DNA of 15,933 nucleotides. Source: Acanthamoeba sp. SK_2022b. Lineage: Eukaryota > Discosea > Longamoebia > Acanthamoebidae. Positions 1-11,069 of the stretch are shown one piece after another. The stretch spans positions 1-15,933 of the forward strand of contig JANDJZ010000890.1 of the NCBI GenBank assembly GCA_027943245.1, written 5' to 3'. Each line of letters begins with the position of its first letter. Positions within the stretch are counted from its first letter, which is position 1. A program made the translations under genes and the position numbers. The notes beneath the pieces were generated by a model. It saw nothing but the letters and a program-made list of their open reading frames with translations. It was not told the DNA's origin and searched no databases.

Positions 1-73
1 GGTCGATGCTGTACACCCGGTGCGACTCGCGTATGTCCCGCCTCTTCTTTATCTGTCGACAAATTTGAGCGTA

Positions 74-128
<55 letters not shown>

Positions 129-693
129 GCGGTTACCTCATCTTCGGGGACACGCCAAGTGTCGGCGGACGGGAGGGCGGCCATGATGCTGGCGGCGAAG
201 GGCAGGGCGGCCGACGCCAGCCCGTTCTCGACCAGGATGGCCTGGATCTCGGTCTCGAGCTCGCCGGCGGGGCCCAGCTGGCGCACGACGTGCCCGTTGG
301 GGTACATCGAGTCGGCGTCCCACTCGTCGATGGCGATGACCAGCCGCTGGTTCTGGATCTCCCTGGCGTGCCGCGTGCGCACGCGAATCTTGGGAATGCG
401 CACGTCCATCGGGACCACCAGCACGGCCTCCATCCCGACGCCCTGCTGCGCGCCGGGCCCGGCACTCTCCTCCTGCACCGTGGCCACATACCTGCGGACA
501 CACGCACGCACGCGAAAGAACGACAAGAACGACAAGAACGCAAGGAATTCAGCTGAATTCCACATTCCGCTGTGCGCCGTGGAATGCGCTGTGTCAAGTT
601 AGTGGACGGCTACGTACGGGCGCCAGTTGCGCTGAAACACGCCCACGATTCTGCCCGTGGGCATTCGCTTCGCGACTTCGGTGGGTCGCACTG

Positions 694-749
<56 letters not shown>

Positions 750-1758
750 TGTGTGTGAGTGCAATGTGTGAGTGGGGGCTTGGCCCACATGAAAGTCGTA
801 CCGCCTTCCATGTCCTCCTCCTCGTCATCGTCGTAGTCGTGCTTGATCACGGACGAGGGCGCCGACCACTCCGACTCGGGCAGGAGCTCCACGGCAACCG
901 AGTCGCCGTGCACAGCGCTGTGTATCCCCGCAGCGCGCAGCGTGTCATTACCCCCGCACCAAGGCAAGGGCAAATGGGGGGGGGTCGCGGTGGAGAGGCG
1001 TTGGAGAGCGTACCGGTTGCGCTTGTCCTTGTCGGGAATGAAGATCTCTGGCGTCGCGAGCCCCGCTAAATCCGAGAGGCGCACGCAGGCCTCGCTGCGG
1101 TTGTGGCTGTACACGTGCATCACTCCTGAACATCGACACACGCACACGCAACACACGCACACGCAGAAACGTCGCACACGCATAACACGCACGCAAATAG
1201 TCAATGTGAGAAGCAGCCAGGGGCAGTGCGTGGTGTGCGTGCGTGGGCGTGCCTTTGAAGAGGGCGCCCGACTTGAGCTCGGCGATCAGGTCATCGTCGG
1301 GGCGGTACTGCAGCGAGGTAAGTCGGTCCGGCTTGCGTGAGCGAGGCCTCACAGGGAGAGGGAGAGGGAGAGGGAGGCCGGGGACCGCACCTCGTCATAG
1401 AACTTGCCCTTGCCGGACCGGCTGCGCCTGCCGGCCTGGCCGGCCTGCTGCTTCTGGTGGTACAGCTGCGTGAGCGACTCGCACAGGTCCTGGAGCGGTC
1501 TGCCCGTACATAGCCCACTATCAGTCTGGTCGCGAGGCGGGGCACGCCCGACGTTGTCGTGGGCGGGTGGGCGGTGTTACTTGGAGTGGGCAAAGTGGGC
1601 GCCGATGTAGTCCTCGGGGGTCATGGTCGCGATGCCACGCTTCTTGGCGCGCTCGGTCAGGTTCTCCGAGAAGCTCAGGATGATGAGCTGCGGCGGGCCC
1701 TCGCTGCTCGCCTGCGCACATATGAACAACGCGCGCATATGAGCACGCCGTGTGGTGG

Positions 1759-1826
<68 letters not shown>

Positions 1827-1965
1827 GCGGTTAATGCTTACCGCTTTGGACAGGTGGCCCTTGCTCTGTGCCTTCTCGCCCTTGAGAGGCAGCACCTGGC
1901 GCTGCTCGTCCCATCGCTCCCGCAAGAAGCTCTGCACATAGGCGGCCGCCTCCACGATTGCTGGG

Positions 1966-2026
<61 letters not shown>

Positions 2027-2748
2027 AGTTTGTGAAGTGTGGCAACGTTGGCCGGGTCAGCCACCCGTTACCCCCCTCCCCACAACGCAATCAGCGATCT
2101 GCGCTCACCTCGCTCCTGCCGTTCAAGGATGGACTCGTTGGCCTCCCTTTCCACGTAGGTGACCGCAAAGTGTTCGTTGTTGAAGACCGCTCCGCCGCGG
2201 CGAAGGTCTGTGGTCACCGCCCTGTGCCCGGCGCGCATGAGCATCGTGGGCATGGTGCTTGGTGGGGGGGGGGGTGGCAGGACAACGTACCGAAGCCGGT
2301 GGTAAGCCCTCTGGGGCAACGCCTCACGCACCTTCACCAAATGATTTTGTTGGATTAATATAAATTAATATAAATTAAATTAATAAATGCAAAACAATTT
2401 TGGGGAGAGATTGGGCTGCAGTGCCTCCTTGAGCACGGTATCGGTCCAGATGATGTGCTGTAGGTGCAGTTCGAACTCGAAGAGCTCAAGAAAATGCTGG
2501 GCTACTCGGGCATCCGGCAGAACGAAGTGGTTGGCCTGAGAGGGGTCGCTGTCCTTCTCGAGAAGCGATGGTAGCTTCGCGAGGCACTCTCGCGCCTCCC
2601 TCTCGTCCGTGCGCACGTAGTGCTCACGCAGAATCCGTGCCACGCGGCCCCTCTTGGTCCTTCGATAAATGATTCGAGGTGTCGAGATCAAGCGACCCTG
2701 TTGCTGTTCACTCGCTGCCACCACTGCAGGCACGCCTTCATCTTCCAT
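1..2748 (-). CDS. DIS3L: DIS3-like exosome exoribonuclease (RRP44/DIS3L family), 5' half, partial
   Basis: This is an RNase II/RNB-family 3'-5' exoribonuclease of the RNA exosome. Twelve exons, read on the minus strand, keep phase throughout: 2748-2425, 2331-2291, 2221-2109, 1960-1842, 1711-1581, 1499-1391, 1307-1253, 1125-1014, 917-802, 690-618, 491-137 and 52-1 (partial). They give about 533 residues, roughly half a family member. Recognisable blocks are REHYVR near residue 41, HFVLPDARV (PIN core), AVHGDSVAVELLP, PTGRIVGVFQRNWRPY, RIPKIRVRTR, YPNGHVVRQLG and SHRVYSIDP. The last block directly precedes the RNB active site, which lies off the left edge. Wording such as EIQAILVEN and ESHRVYSIDP is closer to DIS3L (cytoplasmic exosome) than to nuclear DIS3, from remembered family sequence. 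An in-frame TGA two codons upstream supports the ATG at 2748. Family call is strong; the DIS3L rather than DIS3 choice is moderate. Confidence 0.83.
77..123. repeat. (GT)n array, about 47 bp, in DIS3L intron 11
   Basis: This is an almost pure GT dinucleotide run on the plus strand, reading CA in the transcript of the minus-strand gene. It lies between the donor at 136 and the acceptor at 53. Confidence 0.97.
696..748. repeat. (GT)n array, about 53 bp, in DIS3L intron 9
   Basis: This GT run is CA-sense in the transcript and runs almost directly into the acceptor CAACAG at 691-696, five bases from exon 10. Confidence 0.97.
1354..1377. repeat. (GGGAGA)n tract in DIS3L intron 6
   Basis: About four GGGAGA units. 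On the transcript strand this is a TCTCCC pyrimidine tract, which could serve the exon 7 acceptor at 1308. Confidence 0.85.
1758..1827. repeat. (GTT)n array, about 70 bp, in DIS3L intron 4
   Basis: A pure GTT triplet run lying between the donor of exon 4 (1841) and the acceptor of exon 5 (1712). It is (AAC)n in the transcript. Open frames through it reading poly-Leu, poly-Val, poly-Asn or poly-Gln are artefacts of the repeat. Confidence 0.97.
1965..2026. repeat. (GTT)n array, about 62 bp, in DIS3L intron 3
   Basis: A second GTT triplet array in the same orientation as that in intron 4, so exon 4 (119 nt) lies between two near-identical (AAC)n tracts. This one ends about three bases before the exon 4 acceptor. 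Confidence 0.97.
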
Positions 2749-3366
2749 CTCTCAGCGATGTAATAAAAACAATAAGTAAGGCAATAAGTTTTTGTGGTTT
2801 TCTCCGTTTCTCTGGAGGCGGCAGGAAAAGATGGTGTTATTGCTGAGACGGAAAGGTAGAGCATGTGTATTATATGTGGTACGTGGTATAAAAGCATATT
2901 TACAAGAAGACCACATACACTCTAGCACCCATACGATTGAGTGGATGAAGATTGATCTTCTCATCTGATCTTGAAAGCTTCTTGTTCAGAGTTGAGACAC
3001 CTCAAAACCTCCATGTCATCAGAATCAATTGATATGGTATCACCCTGACAATCTGCTTGTTGAGCTTAATATCCATATATATTGAGTCTCAGCCAATCAG
3101 TCCATCCTATAAGCCAACAAACCACCTGCAGTTGTGCAGCTACCTTCTAGCTGAGGCTGTAGGTTGTTGCAGTGTTGTGTACATATGTCTCCATCTGATA
3201 ACCTGCTTGTAGAGGTAGTAGTCGATGTTGCTCCTGAATCACTGGCTGCATCACTCCCTCAGCAGTCCCCATTTTATGGGTGACCATTGCAGAAAAAATT
3301 CATGGAATTTGTTCGTAGCTACAAGACAACGATTTTCACTCTTTTTCGATCTATTTCGCGTGGGTG
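2749..3366. other. Divergent intergenic region between DIS3L and the ankyrin gene
   Basis: About 618 bp lie between the two divergent start codons, so it should hold the promoters of both genes. It is clearly more AT-rich than the exons and has no microsatellite. Visible items are a TATAAAAG at 2887-2894, a TATATAT near 3075, a TGATCTT repeated at 2953-2959 and 2966-2972, and a 32-codon open frame at 3185-3283. No RNA gene or conserved protein was seen. Confidence 0.75.
2887..2894 (+). promoter_or_regulatory. Candidate TATA box (TATAAAAG)
   Basis: A perfect TATA consensus on the plus strand, 473 bp upstream of the ATG of the large gene. It is orientated for that gene and would imply a long leader or a leader intron. 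Such strings can arise by chance in AT-rich DNA. Confidence 0.3.
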
Positions 3367-3942
3367 ATGGAGCACGCAAGCGGTATTGATTGTGATGGAA
3401 TTGCACTTGAGGCGAGCATCGAGACCGTAGGCCTGGAAATAGATGGAGTGGATTCCAAGGGCTGCACACCTCTACACAGGGCGATCTGGCGCTGCCATCA
3501 GCAGGCCGACAGGGGCGAAGAAGCCAAGCAAATGGTTCGGCTGTTGTTGAGCCGTGGCGCCAACCCCAACGCCGCCATCGCCGCGGCCAGTGCCGTTGCT
3601 CAGGCCGCTGACGACGCCATGGACGAAGAAGGTACACGAGCATTAACGCATCAATTTACTTTGCTCTTCGATTCGATTTATGCTCGCTTGATTATTATGA
3701 CACTGCTTTATAAATAGTTTCATATTAGTGGTTAAATAAAATAATAAATAGTACAAAATTAAAAAGTCCAAAATATCATGTGCAACGACGCAGGCAAGGA
3801 GCCGCTGGCCGAACCCGCTGCAGAGCCTGCCGCCGTGGTCTTCCACGAGCCCACGGTCGCTGGTCGCATAGGACCCGAACGCGTGAGGATGAGCGAGCAC
3901 GACAAGTCCAACGAAACCAAGATTTCCAAGGACGGCTTGCAG
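3367..3942 (+). other. Exons 1-2: leading ankyrin repeat and linker
   Basis: Exons 3367-3631 and 3794-3942, about residues 1-138. Exon 1 has a complete ankyrin signature, DSKGCTPLHRA followed by MVRLLLSRGANPNAA, with a longer than usual loop between the helices. Exon 2 is Ala/Glu/Pro-rich and ends in SKDGLQ, which leads into the first SPRY strand. The intron between is AT-rich (donor 3632, acceptor 3793). Confidence 0.78.
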
Positions 3943-5127
3943 GTGCGCGAGCGTTGTTGTCACAGACGCCCAGGCTTGCGTGATCTGACTCGCGCGCTCT
4001 CTCTCTCTCTCCCCTCTCTGTCGTGTTGCGCACGTCATGTCAACACAGGTGTACAATTCGGCGAGGCTTACGTATCTGCTGGGCACCATGGGCTCCGTGC
4101 GAAGCAACGTCAAGGTCACGTCCGGCTGCTGGTACTTCGAGGTCCTCATCGGCACCGAGAACCTCTACCAGATCGGTTGGTCGACCAAGGACACCAAGTT
4201 CACTCGCTCGGAAGGTGGGCCATCGCTACACCATCATCTTTATTTTTTATTTTTATTTTATTAATTATTCTTTTTAGTTTTCCTTTTAATTATATTGTTT
4301 GCACAACGCGTATGGGTGGGGAACGTCCTGTGTGCATGGCACTGACCACTCATTGTTGCCCCTGCCCTGTCCGTTCCTGCAGGCATCGGCGACGACAAGT
4401 ACTCGTACGCGTTTGACGGTTACCGTCGGCTCAAATGGCACAAGCGAGGTTTCTGGCCGTGGGGCGACAAATGGAAGCCTGGTACCCGGGCGGCGCCCCA
4501 CGTCTTCGTGATGCGCGCGTCGAGCAGTTGTTTGTGTGCGGTGTGGATAGCTAAGCTAATGTGGCTTGCGTTATTCAGGAGACATTTTGGGTTGTGGATT
4601 GGATGCCGACAGAAAGGAGATTATGTACTGGCTCAATGGTATTCTGACCACTCTTTTTTTTAAAAAAAAAATCTTATATTATATTATTTATTTAAAATTT
4701 CACGAATTCTTATTATTTTCATTTGCTGATTCCTCTTTTGCTAATTTAACGTTGTGTCCAGGCAAGTACATGGGCGTGGCGTTCAGCGACGTCGAAGTGC
4801 ACGACGGCCTCTACGCCGGCATCTCCATCGAGACACAGGTCCGATGCGCTGTCAATTTCGGCAGCGAACCGTTCAGATACCCGCCCTCGGCCACACAGTT
4901 GCCGCCTGCGAGCGCCTCCCCCAGCATGGAGCTGGAGGTGGCCATCACCACTTCGTCGTCCTCGTCTTCATCATCGCCGCCGCCGACGAGTCCGTCGGCC
5001 TCGTTCCTCGCGTCGTGGCGACCTCTGCACTACGACACCGTGTTTGGCCCCGCGTCGCCCTTCACGCATGTGCTCACTACAGGTACGCTGCGCGTCTTCG
5101 TGATTCGATGACCCATCATTTAGCTAA

Positions 5128-5194
<67 letters not shown>

Positions 5195-5590
5195 TGAAGG
5201 TTTCACCGCGCTTCATGAGGCGTCGTTTCTGGGATTGGTGGAGGTGGCTCGAATGCTGCTAGAGGAGGCCAAGGCCGACATCCACGCCAAGGATGCCTAT
5301 CGACGCACCGCACTCCACCTTGCCGCCATTAGGTATTATCCACTTCGCCGCTCTGTGGCGCGGAGACACACTCGCACGCATACATACAACATACACGTGC
5401 GCGCACACACTCAACCAGAGCGATCGTGCGTGCAGAGGTGATTGCGATATGATCAAGCTCCTGTTCTCCGCCGGTGCGGCGCTCCAGTGCGTCGACGACT
5501 GCGGCCGCACGCCCCTCCACCTGGCCGCCATGCACGGCCATCTGCCGGCAGTCAAGTACCTCGTAGGGGTACAGCATTGCCGCCCCCCTT

Positions 5591-5652
<62 letters not shown>

Positions 5653-6199
5653 GTGTGGTGTCGACTAAGCAAGGGCCACATTGTGGCACGTATTGTCGCG
5701 TGAAGCAAGGGGCGTCGATCCTGTCCCGTGACTGCAATTCGTGGATAATCTTCAAGGACTCCACGCCGCTACACTTGGCCGCCGCACGGGGCCACACCGA
5801 CATCGTGCTCTTCCTCTTGGAAACCTCCTTCGACAAGAGTACCATTCCCTCATTTATTTTTTTAATCTTTTTTTAATTCATAAATATTTATTCATATTAA
5901 TTATTTGAAATGCTATAATAATACTGCCGTGCTGTAGATATTGTTGCGCTGGAAGATGATGATGATGACGTGGAAGAGTTTCTGGAGACCGACGATGAGG
6001 AATGGGAAGAGGAAGACGACGTCGAAGGAGAGGAGTTGGCCGACGCCTCGGAGGCCATCGAGGGCGCCACCAAGGAAGGCACCCCCGCGGAGGTCCTGGC
6101 CGAGATGGACGAGGCCGCGGCCCAGAAGGTCAAAGCCAAGCGCGAACGGCACAGGCGGCGGATGATGAAGTACTCGCTCTACCTATCGCGCTACCTTAG

Positions 6200-6258
<59 letters not shown>

Positions 6259-6681
6259 TGCACACGCACAGAGTGTGTAACGGCGTGTGCGTTGCTCAGG
6301 AATGCGGACGGCAACACGTTCCTTCACTTGGCGGTGGCGAACGGTCACACGGAGACGGCCCGGAGCGTGCTCGAGCTGCTCAACGGAAGCGAGGAGCAGC
6401 AGCTCCTGAAGCAGAAGGCGCTCGAGGAGGCGCCCGCGGGCGACAGCACGCGCAAGGCAAAGGACGGGCAAGGCGAAGAACAGGAAAAAGAGCAGGAAAA
6501 GGAGGAAAATAAGGAAAAAAGCGAAGGAGAGGGTGATGAAGACCGGAAGAAGGAGGAAGACGAGGCGAAGGTGAAGCCGCCGCCACAGCTGCTGGACGTC
6601 AATGCCGACAACATGTCCGAGGAGACGCCTCTGCACGTGGCCGCCTACTATGGTATGCACGTGTACACGCTTTTCACATTA

Positions 6682-6747
<66 letters not shown>

Positions 6748-7910
6748 TGTTCTGTGATAACATCATCACACAACAACAGCCACTCCGCGTGTGTGGAGCT
6801 GCTGCTCAAGTACGGCGCATCAGTCAAGGCCAAGAACGCCGACTCGAACACCAGTACGCAACCCCCAGTAGACTCATTTATCTAATCGGACACAAAATAA
6901 CGCGTGCGTTGCGTTGCGTTGCGTGCTCGCAAAGCCCCGTTGCACTACGCCTGCGTGAACGGCAATCTCGACAGCGTGCGTTTGCTGGTGGAGGCCGGGG
7001 CCGATATCAATCCGCAGGACAAGGACGGCGACTTCCCGCTATCGCTTGCCGCCGGTACGTCGATTTTTATTAATTTTAAATCATTATTTAATCATTATTT
7101 CATGAAATACAGTGTTTGATCTTTGATTGTTTGTTCACGTGCAGGCTATGACCACCCGGACGTGATCGCCTATCTCCTGGAGAAGGGCGCCAGCGTCAAC
7201 TGCCAAAGCACCAAGGACGGCGAAGCCGGTGCGCCTACAACTGATTTCTTATTTTTATTTTATTTTATTTTATTTTATTTCATTCTATTTCAATTCCATG
7301 TTGGTGTTCTCGAGATTTAGACTGACCGAGTCGGACATGGCCAGCACTGCACAAGGCCGCGTGGCTTGGAAGTGTAGATAGCATCGAACTGCTGGGCCAA
7401 AAGGGCGCCGAGATCGATATCAAGTCCAAGAGCTACGCAGCCACGCCTCTCTCCAAGGTCACCCCACATCGCGCTTTGTGGTGTTCACCACCTCCTTGCG
7501 CCCAGCGGCTCTACGTGCACTCACATGTAATTCTTATTTCTTTTTCATTTCTTTATATTTTCCCCTCCCGTGTCGCGCTGCGCAGGCGGTGAAGAATGGA
7601 CACACGCACTGCGCGGTGGCGCTCATCAAGTACGGCGCCGACATCAACCTCCCCAACAAATACGATACCACCCCTTTGGTACGTGCTTAAGCGCCCCTCC
7701 CCCTCCCACTCCTTCTCGGGAGCTCTGCTGATTCGTTGCTTCGGTCGCAGTACTCGGCGTGTGCGCTGATCAGCGACGACGTGGCCCAAGTGTTGCTCGC
7801 CTCCGGCGCGCGCAACCACATCTCCGAACGCATCACTCCCGTCTACCGGGTACCGCGCCTCTCTCTCTCTCTCTCTCTGTCATACACGCTTGCGTTGACC
7901 TGTGGTGGAC

Positions 7911-7974
<64 letters not shown>

Positions 7975-9006
7975 CCATGCAAGAGAAGAAGTGCGACCTG
8001 GCCCGCAAGATCGCGTTGGCCGAGCTCACCTGGCTCGAGCAGAAGCGTGGCACGGCCGAGACGGACGACGAGAAGCGCAAGCGGGAAGAGTGGGAAAAGG
8101 AGAGGGAAAAGATCAAGGACACGCTCGAGTGGGAGATCGAGAAGAGCGAGATCGCCAAGCGGTGGGAGAAGAACGAGCTCGACCGCCTCCACTACCTGGC
8201 CCTCGCGGGCGACGCCGGGGCGCTGGCCGCGCGCGTCCAGGAGCGCCAGCGCGAGTACGAGGAGGAGCAGCGACAGCAGAAGGCCCTGGCCGACAAGAAG
8301 AAACTGCAGCAGCAGCACGGCGCGAAGGACAAGATGGACGTCGACGGCGCCAAGAAGAAGGAGGAGGAGGACAGACCAGGTAAGGCTTGTGTGGCCACGC
8401 CTCCCCCTCGCACATTAGCCCATTCCAATCATTCATGTGACCTATTTGTCGACAGAGGCGAACAAGGAAGCGCTGGACGGCCCGCTCGACGTGCGGCTCA
8501 AGGACGGCCTGACGCCGCTGCACCTGGCCGCCTTCGCCGGCAACCTGGAGTGCGTCATCCTGTTGCTCGACTCGGGGGCCACGTTGGGCGTGAAGGACAT
8601 CCAGAAGCGCACCGCGTTGCACTGGTACGACGTCGCCTCCGCACGGTCGCCGGTAGAGGCGATTGCCCCCCCTCCCTCCCTCTCCCTCTTTATTGAGACC
8701 CGTGTGCCTGTCGCATTGCAGGGCTGCCGCGCGTGGACATTTGGACGTGCTCAGGGTGCTCATCGATCGATTCCAGAAAGCACCGATCGGTAACACGCAC
8801 ACACACGCACACGCACACGCACACGCACAATCACTGCCACCACGCACAGGATTTCTGTCGACTAAGCTGATCATCTTACTCGTTGGCGTTGCGGTCCTCT
8901 GTCCAGCATTCACGGAAGACAGCCCCGAAGACGGTGAGGACATCAACCTGATGGTGGCCAAGGACGTCAACGGAAGCAGCGCGCTGAGCCTTGCCGCCAA
9001 GGTCAG

Positions 9007-9071
<65 letters not shown>

Positions 9072-9471
9072 GGCTCACCGCTCCGGTGGCCGAGCAGAAA
9101 GGATCGCTTCCCTGCGTCGAATTCCTGGTCGAGGCCGGCGGCCACGTGGACAAGAGCTGCTTCGGCTCACTCCCCAAGAAGCCCAAGTGCTCGGCGTGCC
9201 TCGAATTCTTGGTCAATCAGGTGAGCCCGCGGCGCCCGCGCGCAGCACTGCGATGGAATGTGAGTCTGACGTCGATCGGTGGGGTGGGTAGGTCATCCGC
9301 ACGGGCGTGGCGCCCAAGCGGCTGGAGAAGATCTTGGCGGACATCCTGTACGGCGTGGGCGACGTGCCCGACCTCGTCGAGCTGCTGCTGAAGCACGGCG
9401 CCACGCCGACGCCCGGCGCCTTCTCCGCCGTGACCACCTACGGCCATGCCAAGGTGATTCCCTCCGCCACA

Positions 9472-9536
<65 letters not shown>

Positions 9537-9725
9537 CATACATACATACCACGTATGACTGATCTCGAACGGGGTTGACCCGTTTCGCAGTGCTTCAAGG
9601 TGATGCTGAGCAAGCTCACCCCGGCCGAGATCAAGCGACGCCCTCTTCTCGCGTCCAGTACGTTTTTCTCCGCGAGCCCTTCCCCTTATGCAAACGCACG
9701 CATTGTTGTCACGTGTCCTTACGCT

Positions 9726-9763
<38 letters not shown>

Positions 9764-10748
9764 ACACACACACACACACCCCTTTTTGGTGATGTGCGTG
9801 CGTGCTCTCCCTTCACAGTTCGGGGAAGCCTGGAATGCGCCAAGATCGCTGTGGCCATGGGCGCTGACCCCAACCTTGTCTCTGCTCAGGTACCTGTGCT
9901 GTGCTGTGCTGTGCTGTGCTGTGCTGTGCTGTGCTGTGCTGTGCTGTGCTGTGCTGTGCTGTGCTGTGCTGTGGTAGTGAGTTGCTAACTTATCGGAAAC
10001 ACATATACACACAACACACGGACAGACGCTGTCCATGGACCAGCAATCGGCGCTGCACGAGACGGCCAACTGCGGTCGCTACGACATCCTCCACTACTAC
10101 CTCAGCGAGTGCGGGGGTGACCCGAACCTGCGCGACTCGCGGGGCCGCACGCCGCTGCACTCGGCCGCCTACGGTGGACACATCGAGTGCTGCAAGCTGT
10201 TGATCGAGTACGGCGCCAAGTGGAGCGTGGCCGACATGCGGAAGCGTCTGCCGCTACACGAGGTGCGTCGGGTTCATTTTGGCTTCATTCTTTCGCTTCG
10301 TTCTTTCTATGCGTTCTCGCTCTCATTCGTATTTCGTTCTTTTGTGTGCAGGCGGCTACGCACGGCTTCACCGACGTGTGCAAGTATCTCGTGTCGATAC
10401 CCCACGGCAAGCGGGCGCTGCACACGCGCACCTTCACCCAGAGCACCGCGCTGTTGGAGGCCGCCCAAGGTGATCCCCCTTCCCCCCGCATGCACTGCTC
10501 CGGTATTTCTGTCGACACTCACGCCCCACGGACAGGCGGGCACAGCATGTGCACGATGTTCCTCATTCGTGCGGGCAGCAACATCTACGCGACGGACAGG
10601 AGCGGCTCGACGGCGTTGCACTACGCCGCATTGCGCGGCATGCTCAAGGTGATGGAACTCCTGATCAAGCGCGGGGCCAACATCGACAGCGCCGACAACA
10701 AGGGCAACACACGTACGCCATACACGCTGCACTCACGCTTCTGCGCAA

Positions 10749-10805
<57 letters not shown>

Positions 10806-10995
10806 TGCATAGCGCTGCACATGGCTACGATGAGCGATCACTCGGAAGCCGCCGAGCTGTTGATTCGTCACGGCGCGGAGATCGACATCAGCGAGGAGCT
10901 GTCCAACCTGTCGCCCATCCACTACGCCATCCGATCAGGTGACGCCCCTCTCCTGTCCTGTTACCACGCCTGCCCAGCCCCGCCAACACTGTGCG

Positions 10996-11069
<74 letters not shown>

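Larger units (their letters stand above)
1..1499 (-). other. DIS3L exons 6-12: linker, cold-shock domains, start of RNB domain
   Basis: Exons 6-12 encode about residues 243-533. Exon 6 is a basic linker. Exon 7 (LIAELKSGALFKG) plus exons 8-9 match the first cold-shock-like domain that grips RNA. Exon 10 holds the conserved GRIVGVFQRNWRP turn. Exon 11, the longest at 355 nt, carries the second cold-shock-like domain (RIPKIRVRTR to GHVVRQLG). Exon 12 leads into the RNB domain. The exon 8/9 join (KRN-R-AVHG) restores the family motif exactly, with an acceptor at 919-918, so much of the GC-rich sequence between is intron rather than coding. Confidence 0.75.
1581..2748 (-). other. DIS3L exons 1-5: N-terminal and PIN-domain region
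   Basis: Exons 1-5 encode about residues 1-243. The N-terminal REHYVR block is followed by only one Cys (C55), so the Cys-rich CR3 element usual next to the PIN domain of DIS3 is not visible. The PIN core keeps the first acidic residue (D79 in LPDAR) and a Glu at the second catalytic position (E108, last residue of exon 1). The third position reads QER (E158) where DIS3 has Asp. The fourth falls near SFSE (S214/E215), where DIS3 has Asp. Endonuclease activity is therefore doubtful, as known for human DIS3L. The intron after exon 1 appears to start with GC at 2424. Alignment was by eye. Confidence 0.7.
5200..7849 (+). other. Exons 7-17: ankyrin array I with acidic and Lys/Glu-rich inserts
   Basis: Exons 5200-5332, 5436-5568, 5706-5838, 5938-6199, 6300-6662, 6780-6853, 6935-7054, 7145-7228, 7345-7457, 7586-7678 and 7751-7849, residues about 354-889. 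Anchors include FTALHEA, RTALHLAA, RTPLHLAA, STPLHLAA, NTFLHLAV, ETPLHVAA, TPLHYAC, ALHKAAW and TPLYSAC. Exon 10 inserts an Asp/Glu-rich stretch (DDDDDVEEF, EEWEEEDDVEGEE) and a basic KAKRERHRRRMMK patch. Exon 11 inserts about 70 residues of Lys/Glu/Gln repeats between two ankyrin repeats. The exon 11 donor is ambiguous: 6663 keeps frame, 6653 does not. Confidence 0.8.

Noticed and set aside
133..597. Arg/Pro/Ala-rich minus-strand frames at 133-597 and 138-503
   Set aside because: They are out-of-frame shadows of DIS3L exon 11, whose correct frame gives the conserved RIPKIRVRTR and YPNGHVVRQLG blocks.
1..2748. Assignment to nuclear DIS3 rather than DIS3L
   Set aside because: Not fully excluded. 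The residues around the PIN core and the stretch before the RNB domain look nearer to DIS3L, but this rests on memory without an alignment.
2688..2964. Small minus-strand frames just upstream of the DIS3L start
   Set aside because: They overlap the first exon in other frames, lack conserved motifs, and an in-frame TGA precedes the DIS3L ATG.
5133..5197. Long open frames reading Cys-Val, His-Thr, poly-Leu, poly-Gln or poly-Asn through the repeat arrays
   Set aside because: They are translations of GT/CA and GTT microsatellites, which lack stops in several frames. All such arrays fall inside introns of better supported genes.
8113..9216. A 367-codon minus-strand open frame
   Set aside because: It is antisense to exons 18-22, includes a His-Thr microsatellite run and has no recognisable domain; high GC content keeps it open.
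9894..9973. Possible CRISPR array or coding repeat at the pentanucleotide tract
   Set aside because: The unit is 5 bp with no spacers, and the flanking gene is eukaryotic and spliced; it is a simple intronic microsatellite.
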